Part shown: positions 55,426 to 64,000 of the stretch, piece by piece
Position numbering within the stretch: the first letter of the stretch is position 1
Layout: each line of letters begins with the position of its first letter
Assembly: GCA_020744425.1 (NCBI GenBank)
Contig: JAGMUV010000045.1
Span: 248,001 to 312,000 of the forward strand
Origin: Dactylonectria macrodidyma
Taxonomy: Eukaryota > Ascomycota > Sordariomycetes > Hypocreales > Nectriaceae
Length of the DNA: 64,000 nt
Direction: 5' to 3'
Translations under genes and position numbers: made by a program
Notes under the pieces: generated by a model
Database searches by the model: none
What the model was told of the DNA's origin: nothing
Seen by the model: only the letters and a program-made list of their open reading frames with translations

Positions 55426-56384
55426 CTAAGAAAGTGTCAGATATTGGGGTGAATTGTGTGTTCTTCATCTTGTTGTGTGTGTTCTTGTTGTTCTGCTTGC
55501 TAAGCCTGTGGCAATAGGTGGCAACTGCCATCTTTGATGACAATATTTATCAGCCTTTCAAGCTACTTCCATGAGCTTCCTTTTGCCACTATTCAACAGA
55601 AAGCATCCGCCACCTAACTTAAAGAACTCTCTCCTTGAAAATATTTTCCTGCGCACAGCTGTTAGCATGCTTCTAAGGAATGCGCCTTTTTCGGCAGGAT
55701 TTGCAGCTGGTCAATATCGTGATGCTAACAGCTGCCGCGAGGAAGGGATTTTGAGAGAGCTGGCCTTGGAGGCTTACATGTAGGCGGAGACCCAGGAATC
55801 ATCGTGGGGGCGACATGAACAGGCTAGCGCTGAGGATTGTTCAAAATTTATCGACTCCAAAGTCATGTTTTGATCCAAGAACCGTTTCGAGTTACAGCTG
55901 ATGGACAACATTATCCGTACGTGACTGACCGCAACTCACTTAGTAACCTGAGCCCAGGACAGATCCATCGCAGAAACCCAGCCGCATCTCAATTCGACCA
56001 CGTATTTCGTCTCACAGTAACGTCCCATTGTTCTAGTCTTCGAGCCAGGAAAACTCTATGGCAAGCTAGTCTGCCTAGTCGAGAAAATACGACCCGCATT
56101 GTACTCGAACAGCATTCACGTCACTTCTCACCACTACACACCGCGTAGGACCCAAAGGTAGGCGCTGTCGCTGCAATGTTGCACTACATTAAACACCCTA
56201 CACCCACATCCATCTTAATGCACCATCGATCGCATCAAGCTCACCTTCAAGAAGATTCTACACGCCAGCCACTTGCTGGCGTCAGTTGTTCCTGTCGCGG
56301 TACTGTACTAGAGGTCTCCTATTTATCTGACGAGTGCTGCGTCCGCGCGCAGTTTCGACCCAAGGCCAATTACAAACTCTGGCG
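55426..56384. other. Intergenic, with an inverted repeat
   Basis: CAGCTGTTAGCAT (55656-55668) and its exact reverse complement (55722-55734) could fold into a hairpin. No gene is supported; a short frame at 55571-55783 covers the hairpin and is not convincing. Confidence 0.5.
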
Positions 56385-57389
56385 ATGCGCGTCTTTTTTT
56401 TCCTGCTCAGTTCCTGGGCCTCCTTCAAGGCTGTCGTCGACGCTGTTTACGCACTCGAAACAAACTACGATTCGAGCAACTTCTTTCGCGAATTTAGTTT
56501 CTTTGATGGGCCAGATCCGACGCACGGCTATGTTGAGTACGTGGACGCTTCTACCGCAAGAAACCTAGATCTGGCCGGTCACCGAGACGGACTCGTGTAC
56601 ATGGGCGTTGACCACACCACCGTTGATCCCGCTAACGGCCGCAAGTCAGTCCGGGTGAGCTCGAACATGTCTTGGTCTCGAGGTCTCTTCGTGGTCGACA
56701 TCCTCCACATGCCCGGTAGCCTTTGCGGTGTGTGGCCGGCTATGTGGCTGCACGGTCCTGACTGGCCTGTCTCTGGGGAGATCGACATCATTGAAGGCGT
56801 CAACTCCCAGTGCTCCAACATCGTCACGCTCCACACTAGTCCCGGGTGCACGATGGACAACATGGGCACCACGGGATCCACGATACTCAAGGAACAAGAC
56901 TGCAATCTCGGGTGCAGTCAAATCACCAGCGACTCCGTCAGCTACGGGAACGGCTTCAACCAGAATGGAGGTCGAGTCTACGCCTTGGAGTGGACATCGA
57001 GCTACATCTCTGTTTGGTTCTTCTCCCGTCTCCATGTTCCTCTGGACATAACCAATCAAGAACCCAACCCGTCAAGCTGGGGTCAGCCCGCTGCTCGCTT
57101 CAACGGCAACGCTGGTTGCAGTATCGATGCGCATTTCCGCAACAACAAGTTGATCTTCGACACCACCTTCTGCGGGGACTGGGCCGGCACGGAGTTCGTT
57201 TGGGGGACCGATGAAGTCTGTTCGGCTGTAGCTGGGGGAAAAACTTGCATCGAGTTCGTGGCAACAAACCCGTTCGAGTTTATCGAGGCGTACTGGCTCA
57301 TTGCTTCCATCAGGATTTACCAGCAAGATGACGCCAACCAAGGTGCTGCTGGCAACTACTCATCACCAGGGACGTACCTGAGTCCGTAA
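56385..57389 (+). CDS. Secreted GH16 endo-beta-1,3(4)-glucanase
   Basis: 334 aa, single exon, intact. The ATG at 56385 begins a classic signal peptide (MRVFFFLLSSWASFKAVVDA). The GH16 catalytic motif is GEIDIIEGVN, with E132 as nucleophile, D134 and E137 as acid/base. LCGVWPAMWLHGPDWP precedes it, and GRVYALEWTSSYISVWFF lies in the substrate cleft. Length and motif order fit the fungal MLG1-type mixed-linkage or laminarin-degrading glucanases. It would act outside the cell on beta-1,3/1,4-glucans of plant or fungal walls. It is the best-preserved enzyme gene in the window. Confidence 0.9.
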   Translation: MRVFFFLLSSWASFKAVVDAVYALETNYDSSNFFREFSFFDGPDPTHGYVEYVDASTARNLDLAGHRDGLVYMGVDHTTVDPANGRKSVRVSSNMSWSRGLFVVDILHMPGSLCGVWPAMWLHGPDWPVSGEIDIIEGVNSQCSNIVTLHTSPGCTMDNMGTTGSTILKEQDCNLGCSQITSDSVSYGNGFNQNGGRVYALEWTSSYISVWFFSRLHVPLDITNQEPNPSSWGQPAARFNGNAGCSIDAHFRNNKLIFDTTFCGDWAGTEFVWGTDEVCSAVAGGKTCIEFVATNPFEFIEAYWLIASIRIYQQDDANQGAAGNYSSPGTYLSP

Positions 57390-58121
57390 TTTTGCGGGAA
57401 AACCTGCCCTGAAATGACATTACATATTACACAGGAATCGTCCAATCTATTCTATGCTCGGGTATTGTGCGCACCTTGAGTAGGCCCCGTATCACGTCAA
57501 AGCACAATGATGAGGTCTCCTGAGTACGATGCTGGGAGTTTAAATCTACTTTCAACAGAGCCACAGCTGTAGCCTTCAGGAGTGAACTGTCATGCGTAGT
57601 TCTCTTACCACGGCAGTCTTCTGTTGGACCCTACCTAGTACCGCGCTAGCTTCCAGCTGCAGACTTCTAGGACCCAAGGATTGATAATAGTCTGTCATCA
57701 GTCTTTGGATGTGGTGGTTTCAAACTGTTGCTGTCATAGAAATTCACTAGTATTTACGTGGAAGTTGGGAGACGTAAGAGGATCCATCGAGATCTCCTCT
57801 TGAGACGTGACAATCATCCCAAACCTCCAGCATCATCAGCGCCATACGTTCTCTCATTTCCTGTGTACACCCTCCTGTTTTTTCTTCTATGTATCTTTAT
57901 TTTCTAATCTGCTATACATGTATCCCCTCACACTCACTAAAAACCTTGCCACAAGCTATTCACTCTCCAGCCCGCATTCACAAGCAACTAAGCCCGAGGG
58001 AAATATTCCAGCCGTCGCTGCTGCGCACCTTTTTTCTCCTTAGTCTTGATTCTGCTACCGACTTGATGTGCTCTGCGTGTTGTGACTCATCGGAACGGCT
58101 GATTTGTGTCCTCGGGGACTT
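57390..58121. other. Intergenic, nothing recognised
   Basis: Region between convergent genes; no motif stands out. Confidence 0.5.
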
Positions 58122-58988
58122 TTACAAGTATGCTTCCACCATCTCGCACAGCGTTTCTACGTCGTCGTACAAATTAGACAAATTGTAGGGATCGGCGGCA
58201 TCGCACAGGAACAAACTCGAGAAGACCAGAACGGCTCGGGACCCTAAGCTCGATGGATCCATTGTCTTATTTCTGTAAAATGCCCGGCTGTATCCACAAC
58301 TGAACGGAGGAGGTAATGACAGCTCGTCCTGGATCGTCCAGCTCCGAGTCGAAGGAATCATTTTGTATATCTGGGACGAGATCCTCAATGGGACTTCTGT
58401 GTTGCGCAAGCCGTGCGCAACCAGTACCCTGCCAGAGACCGGTGACTCACTGCGGTGCTGAAACAGAGATTGGTCAAACTGGGCAAGGACGACGATGGTG
58501 GCTTTGTAGTGTTCTGCAATGCGCTTTGCTTCGAAAGTCACCTCCCAGTGTACACGTGAGAAGCTTTCGGATGAGAGTGTAGCCCCTTGCTCCCCCTGCG
58601 ACTCTTCACTTGCGCGACCTGCATGAACGATGTGACATGTTTGGCTTAGCAAACTTTTGTTTCCGATAGTGGCATATCCGAGGACGACTGGTGAAGCGGG
58701 CGGTAACGGGTGCACGAACTGAGCCACGGAAGCCGCAGAAGCAGTCTTGCCCGGCCGCTCACCTTCCACGCCCGTCCGACTCGGCGGCCTCAGTGAGCTA
58801 GCTTCTTGTCTCGCTACCATGCTCGTTGAGTTAGGACGTAGAAATGATGGCGGGGGAAATCCGTTATGCGACTCGGTGTGACCGCAGGGACCGTAGATAG
58901 GCATCGTCAAGCAGGATGAAACTTGATCTTCAGATTCGATACGAGGAAAAGAGATTGGATGAGAGAGGCGTCTCGAGATGCTGGTCAT
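58122..58988 (-). CDS. GAF-like fungal protein, paralogue 1
   Basis: 288 aa from ATG 58988; the open frame extends upstream to 59057 but without ATG. The N-terminal half is polar and Ser/Pro-rich. The C-terminal 130 residues, EVTFEAKRIAEHYKATIVVL then SGRVLVAHGL and ending VETLCEMVEAYL, form an alpha/beta module similar to the small GAF-like domains of fungal hypothetical proteins. The same module recurs in the gene at 59886-60854. No catalytic motif is seen; a sensory or binding role is only an inference from the fold type. Confidence 0.6.
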   Translation of the reverse strand: MTSISRRLSHPISFPRIESEDQVSSCLTMPIYGPCGHTESHNGFPPPSFLRPNSTSMVARQEASSLRPPSRTGVEGERPGKTASAASVAQFVHPLPPASPVVLGYATIGNKSLLSQTCHIVHAGRASEESQGEQGATLSSESFSRVHWEVTFEAKRIAEHYKATIVVLAQFDQSLFQHRSESPVSGRVLVAHGLRNTEVPLRISSQIYKMIPSTRSWTIQDELSLPPPFSCGYSRAFYRNKTMDPSSLGSRAVLVFSSLFLCDAADPYNLSNLYDDVETLCEMVEAYL

Positions 58989-59885
58989 TTTGGTTCCTTC
59001 TTTATCTTCTTCTTCTTCTCCCCATAGAGTTGACAGGTCTGACGATTCAATAGGCAACCGTTTTGTTTATAGGATTTGCAAGCGCTATCGGATGGTAGCT
59101 TTTTCTAGGTACAGGCTGACCTGTGGCTGGCTACTTGTGGACTTCCTGAAAGGGCGAGTACTGCGCTCTTACGGGTAGGGCACTAGGAGGTACTAGCAGA
59201 ACTCAATAGGTCGAGGAGGTTGCCATTTGCGTCTCACAGCACCTTAGCTGATTGCGATTGAAACGTGGTTGACGGAAGTACTTACCGATATCTCGAGGAG
59301 AGCCGGGAGGACAATGTGGCACAGAATGCTGCAACGCAACATAACACTACCGGTAATGGCGTACGCGTGCTACACGGGCTATGTGTATCCCTTTAAGTGC
59401 GGTAAGGGCAGACTTGGCCTTGGCGCACTACATCACCCCCTGCTAGGCCATTGTACAAGAGAGCGACCCGAAATAACATTAACAATACGAGTAGTGTGAT
59501 GTAGCTTTGTTATAATAATGAAGACCTCTAGGGCTTCTACTATTACTTAAAATAGGTAGGAGTAGAAGTATCTTACGTTTATGTATTTTTATTAGCATAA
59601 ATCCCTGTTACTAGCATAAGTGTGCCCTTACCTCACTCAAAGGGAGACATGATAGTGACATCTGCCAGGATTGAACACATAAGAAGCTAGCCTTACTCAC
59701 TTGTCATGTGTACCAAAGACTGCTGTCCGAGACACGCCGACGGCACTCTATGACAGGCAAGAAACAAATCGGGCCCTAAGGACGCCGTGGGACCTTCTTT
59801 CAGATGCAACGAACGCTTCATGTACATGAGACACACAACACAGTAGGCATTACGTGGTATAGACAGTGGCTGATAAAGCGAAGCG
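58989..59885. other. Shared intergenic region of the GAF-like pair
   Basis: About 0.9 kb between two divergent genes, presumably with both promoters. A repeat relic (about 59340-59650) shares short blocks with 9778-9806 and 12826-12846. Confidence 0.5.
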
Positions 59886-60854
59886 ATGGCCTTTCCAAGA
59901 CACCGTCCCGGCGTGACAATCCAAAACGCACGTAAGACACACTACTTTAGGATCCTTGTGAGCCCCAGCTTCATCCGAATCCGAGATCTGTGGTTCCACA
60001 ACACCGACCGCAGATCTAAAGCATGGTGCAAAAACGCCAAATCTCATACCGCGAGCTTCAACATGATATCGTACTTCCAGCGGCGAAGAGCTCGCAAAAA
60101 TGCTAGCACAAACACTGCTAGCACAGAGAGGAGGGCACCGTCCGGCGCGACGTTTGAGAAACCGTCATATCTCCAACCCTCCTCCAAGATGCGTCCGAGA
60201 ACAGAGACCATGATACTCCAGCGCAAGCCTCATATCCAAAAACCACTGCCTCCGCTCCCACTAAACGTGGCAAGATCGCGCCGGCAGCTTAAGCCTCCCC
60301 GGAATCTTGGTAGTCCCACAGTCGAGGAGTTTTGGGACTTTCAGGACTTGGAGACGGACGAGCAACAACCACCCATACACCTTTACTCAGCACCAGCTAG
60401 CCTCCACGACAAGATCGCGACCGAAGAGGCGTCGCGGATTGCCGTGTCTTATAACTTCGACGTCGTTTTCGTCGTGTCGATCGACCTATCGCGCCTACAG
60501 CAATACTCGCCCCACAACCTCTGCGCACATGTCCTCGTAGCGCACGGTCTAGAGTTTCCTTCCGACGGCCACCACCTGCTGATCCCGACAGAAATGTACG
60601 CGAATTTTGTGTTGAAATCGGTTCCGTCGATAGATTTCCATGATCCGTCGTTGTTGCCTGCCGGCTACGAGACTGGCGCCAGTTTGATCTTGAGTGCGGA
60701 CAGCTGGCACAGCAGGAAATCCGTGAAGCCTGCTGTTATTTTTTCTTGCTTGTCCCGGTCACGCGCTGTGGCAAGCATCGATCCAGAAGGCTTACTTCGC
60801 GACGCGAGAGACCTCAAAACTCTACTTGATCAGAACTGGCCCCCGAGACTGTAG
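59886..60854 (+). CDS. GAF-like fungal protein, paralogue 2
   Basis: 322 aa from ATG 59886; a second in-frame ATG at 60063 gives a 263-aa form more like the neighbour in layout. The basic N-terminal region is followed by LPPLPLNVARSRRQLKPP. The C-terminal module reads EEASRIAVSYNFDVVFVVS, CAHVLVAHGLEFPSDGHHL and ends DARDLKTLLDQNW. It shares EA-RIA-Y, VLVAHGL and the final acidic helix with the gene at 58122-58988, so the two are paralogues in head-to-head arrangement. Function unknown. Confidence 0.6.
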   Translation: MAFPRHRPGVTIQNARKTHYFRILVSPSFIRIRDLWFHNTDRRSKAWCKNAKSHTASFNMISYFQRRRARKNASTNTASTERRAPSGATFEKPSYLQPSSKMRPRTETMILQRKPHIQKPLPPLPLNVARSRRQLKPPRNLGSPTVEEFWDFQDLETDEQQPPIHLYSAPASLHDKIATEEASRIAVSYNFDVVFVVSIDLSRLQQYSPHNLCAHVLVAHGLEFPSDGHHLLIPTEMYANFVLKSVPSIDFHDPSLLPAGYETGASLILSADSWHSRKSVKPAVIFSCLSRSRAVASIDPEGLLRDARDLKTLLDQNWPPRL

Positions 60855-61284
60855 GGACCGGTCGAAGCAGTTCAGTTAGGGCACTGGTTGCTGATCGTAG
60901 TTTTTGATTCCGACAGCTCGTATAAGACGTTGCTGCTCGTCGTGGGTCTTGAGTCGCCCAATTACATTATGCGTTGCTGTTCGGACACAATGCAAAGCAT
61001 CCCATCGAATTCGGCCACGACTCGACTGGCCCCGGTTGTTGGAGACACAACGCTACACGCTTTATGCCATTGTATGTTGCGCCCAAGCATGGGGCATAGG
61101 GCACTCACTACATACTTGTGTAGGTATTCCTACGCAAGATGTAGAAAGGACCACTATCCTGCATATCATCGGCACGAAGGATACTCGTGTAGACGGATGT
61201 TTCTCTTCCGTGCCTAGGGTAGGAGAATGGCTCATATTTTGGTGCTGCTACATCCAATCCTCATCTTAAGATCGCAGCATATGT
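60855..61284. other. Intergenic, nothing recognised
   Basis: Only short unsupported frames. Confidence 0.5.
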
Positions 61285-61690
61285 TCAATACTTTTTCCTG
61301 TTCTTGCACCCATATGTTCTGATGATCCGGAACTTGTGAAGCGTAATCTTCTCCCAGGAAGAGTCGTGAAATATTTCGAGCACAGGGGCCACCTCCTTCT
61401 TACATGCCGGGCAGATCCTTGACTTCCTCAGCATCCTACGTAGATCGTGACTGTGAAACAACTTCTTCTTGCAGCATAGGAGGCGCACAATACCAATGAT
61501 GCATTCCCCCTTGCTTCGGTGGCGTAACCTGGGCCCTAACTTTATCAGCGTCTGCGTTCCAGACGAATCTGCTACTCACTTCTCCGAGAAGACAGGTCCG
61601 TACAAGTCTTTGCATACATATTTGTTTGCTATGTGGCAGTAGTTGGGTGGCGACTGAGGCTTCGAATCGCACAAGCCCCATCGAAAGCTG
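61285..61690 (-). CDS. RING-like zinc-finger fragment
   Basis: A 51-bp intron (61579-61529, GTGAGT...GCCCAG) joins a Cys-containing exon (YCHIANKYVCKDLYGPVF) to the exon 61528-61285. The latter reads GECIIGIVRLLCC, KKKLFHSHDLRRMLRKSRIC and PACKKEVAPVLE, with a basic C-terminus and stop at 61285. The spacing resembles the second half of a RING-H2 finger (HSHDL...CPAC), but some ligands are missing. A 5' start was not found, so the gene is partial or decayed. If functional it would be an E3-ligase-type protein; this is a weak inference. Confidence 0.4.
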
Positions 61691-62531
61691 ATCGAGAATA
61701 TAGATACCCTAACCAAGAGAAGCATACCAGCAAGAGAGTATGAATATTTATCCCCTTACAGCCGTAACGTACAGCATCGAGGACACTATATAGTAGGAGT
61801 GCTGTCATCCCAGTTCACAACATCACGCGCACCAGCCGGGCACCACAAATCACGAACATCCAACTGACATTTTCAGAACTTCCTCAACACGAAGTGTGGG
61901 TCAAGAAGCACTATCTTCAGAACTTTGACTGCATCCGAATTCTGAGCTAAGCCTTTATGTTTGCTGTGTACCGGTACTGCGTCTCGTTTCGGTACGTTGC
62001 TGTGACAAACTAAACGCTCAATCAAGCGACGGAAAGTGTGCCCGGGCTATTTTTTCTGCTTGCCGACGACTCAACAGCCGGCCGGCAAGCAGCAGTAGCT
62101 GTGAGGTGCTTCTACCATTGACCTTTAGATTGCACTTCGTGCACTATTAGACTGTAATGTACATATTACACCACAACATGTTTGCGATCTTTCACAGTGT
62201 CAAGGCATACGTGACTGCGTATTGTCTTAGCGTGAGAGACACGTGTGAGCTAGTCTAGCTGATTTGACACAACACGGCAGCACCAGCGAAGTATCTACAA
62301 TACACCTCCGTCTCACGACACGAAGAGTGGCTGTGATCGTGTCGAGCTCTCTCGGGTTTAACCTCGGCAAGGGCGGCATATTGGCTGTGCCTGTTTTCTT
62401 ACTTCGACATAATAGCGGTTCGCGTCTGTCCTTGGCGAACAAACGTTATCAGCCTTTTCCACACCCCTGACATAATAACGTCTAGGGTGTGTCGACTTTC
62501 GTTCACAGTAGTCACGGTTAGTAGAGCCAAA
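61691..62531. other. Intergenic, nothing recognised
   Basis: No supported gene or repeat. Confidence 0.5.
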
Positions 62532-63002
62532 TTACCGTAGCATTTCGTATGACGTAACCTGAGTGACATCGAGACTAAACCAAGGTACAAAACATGTCAA
62601 AACGCTGCTCAACTTTGTCTTCACGTCATCACTTGCGTGGACAAGAGGTTGGCGAAGGTATATAGTTTGCAACGTGTAGGTCCAGCTAAGGCGTAAATGG
62701 AGCGCGCTGGTGTAACATGGCTCGCTCTCTCCCTGCTTTTCCGCGTGGCCTACGCCCAGGTTACGGGTGAATGCTTGATCGGACTGGTTCTGTACGCGGG
62801 CGAATCTATCCTCCTGAGACTTGGATAACAGCTGGGCAGGCTGGGTGACCTCGGACTTTGGCGGTAGGCCTCTTAATCGGTCAGAGAGAGTGGTCGGAGG
62901 CATGCCATGCTTCTGGGTGGCCTGGTACTGCGAGAGGCCGTTATCTGTGACATCCAGTATGGCTTCAATAACACCATTCTCTGTATAAGACGTTCGAGGC
63001 AC
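62532..63002 (-). pseudogene. pogo-type transposase relic (N-terminal part)
   Basis: The first 70 residues, YTENGVIEAILDVTDNGLSQ then LLSKSQEDRFAR, align with the pipsqueak HTH and linker of the transposase at 44346-46109 (YTEDDMAEAILDITDNGF, RLSKNQEDRLAF). After about 62790 similarity is lost and no catalytic motif follows. No terminal repeats were found. It is a truncated member of the same lineage, a sister rather than a copy. Confidence 0.75.
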
Positions 63003-64000
63003 TTATGTGATCAAAAAAGCAATGTGAGAATATCAAACGCCATGAAACTTTTAATAAAACTGACATTGTTTCATGACAATAGCTTCAATTTTGGCCGAGC
63101 ACCGTGCAAGTGAAAATGAGCATTTTGGATGAGGGGATGTTCTTTTTGGTGTACGGTAGGTGGGTATGACCGGTAGGTACGCAGAGCCTACATCGGCCTA
63201 CCAAGACACTGCGGCGACATCCTCGAGCGATGCCCTCGGCCAAGACAGGTCCTCTCCTTTGATTGTCCAGTGTATATGCCACTGCTGATTGGTCATATTC
63301 TGTCAGTGGAGAAGATGATGATGGCCTTCGGCTCGCGTCGATCGGATAGTGCTTGTCTTACGGGTCGAATTGTTCGAGCAGTAGGTCAATGCTTCATTCT
63401 CTTTTTTCTTGTTCCAGTAACTACTTTCTCGCTTAATTGATTACCATGACCTTTGGTTGTTTGCAAAAAACTCCCCTAGCTCCCAAGAAAAGCAGTCTTA
63501 GCGCCCAGCCTCTGATGAATGTAAATTTATGCATGTCGACCGACACTCTTCCGTTGACCACTCGGAAATTCCTCACTAGTTAGATAAATTAATATGTAAG
63601 GCCGATACACCCACACATTGTTCTTAGTCTACTTAAAAACTTGAGCTTGAATGTAAAGCCTTATGCGGAGAGATGTCTGCGCATCGACTACATGATCGGC
63701 TGCATCGACTACATAGTGAACGCATACTAGATGGTTCATGGTCCCGTCTGCCAACCTAGAAGACCCCACATGTTGCACCTACACAGAACTGGGGCGTCGC
63801 ACATACTTCCATTCAGGCCGGAACGACGCGTTTGTATACCATGAGCTAATGTGGTCTATTGAACGAACAGAGTTAGGCAGCTGTAATGCAAGTTCCAAAA
63901 CCGGCACGTCGATCGATGCGCTGTGATAAAGAGTGACTCGAACACGTGGGGCACAATCAGACACCGGGGTTTAGCGCTTAGCTCATTCTCTCTTACACCC
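63003..64000. other. Right edge, nothing recognised
   Basis: No gene, repeat or mobile element is supported. Confidence 0.5.

Noticed and set aside
1..64000. tRNA and rRNA genes
   Set aside because: GGTTCGA-like words were inspected by eye (for example 12051, 13803 and 42173) but none had a matching A box or cloverleaf; a covariance-model scan was not possible.

Overview
The window looks like an accessory, transposon-dense stretch of a filamentous ascomycete (Pezizomycotina) nuclear genome. The inference rests on short introns (about 49-110 bp, GTAAGT/GTGAGT donors, CTAAC-like branch sites), secreted GH16 and GH18/chitin-binding enzymes, SAT4-type rhodopsin-domain membrane proteins, Fot1/pogo, hAT and Helitron elements, and low gene density with abundant mini- and microsatellites. 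No genus is claimed. Base composition is mixed, and dispersed repeats have near-identical copies, so strong RIP is not evident.

Layout. 1-8973: a decayed Helitron (N-terminal region, HUH/Y2 Rep, Pif1-type helicase, all frameshifted) abutting a decayed rhodopsin-domain gene on the opposite strand. 9.0-14.2 kb: copies of a long dispersed repeat (called family R here), minisatellites and a 236-bp Tc1/mariner-type MITE with TA duplication. 14.9-20.6 kb: a Gln/Pro-rich coiled-coil protein, a forkhead-like gene, a fragment fused to a repeat, and a three-exon divergent mitotic cyclin. 21.7-26.5 kb: a broken GH18 chitinase with an inserted chitin-binding module, split by a 3,165-bp hAT element with a perfect 8-bp target duplication at an exon/intron border. 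26.5-37.2 kb: mostly non-coding, with several R copies and inverted minisatellite pairs. 37.2-39.9 kb: a structurally complete pogo/Fot1 element with an intact 749-aa transposase, inserted at a TA in a palindromic site. 40.6-43.1 kb: a truncated tubulin-tyrosine-ligase-family gene and a two-exon Cys-rich gene. 44.0-47.1 kb: a second pogo-type element with long TIRs inside a secreted, chitinase-tail-like gene. 48-53.6 kb: a glycosyltransferase-69 fragment, a MADS-box gene, a decayed HTH-like gene and a two-exon unknown gene. 54.1-61.7 kb: a rhodopsin-domain gene whose 3' end lies in an R copy, an intact GH16 glucanase, a divergent pair of GAF-like paralogues and a RING-like fragment. 62.5-63.0 kb: a pogo transposase relic.

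Themes. Few genes are demonstrably intact: the pogo transposase, GH16, cyclin, forkhead-like, MADS, GAF-like pair, Q/P-rich protein and a few small spliced genes. Several others are interrupted by mobile or repetitive DNA. The most unusual structure is a short segment flanked by inverted copies of a 10-bp minisatellite that sits in opposite orientations in different repeat copies, as if it can flip.
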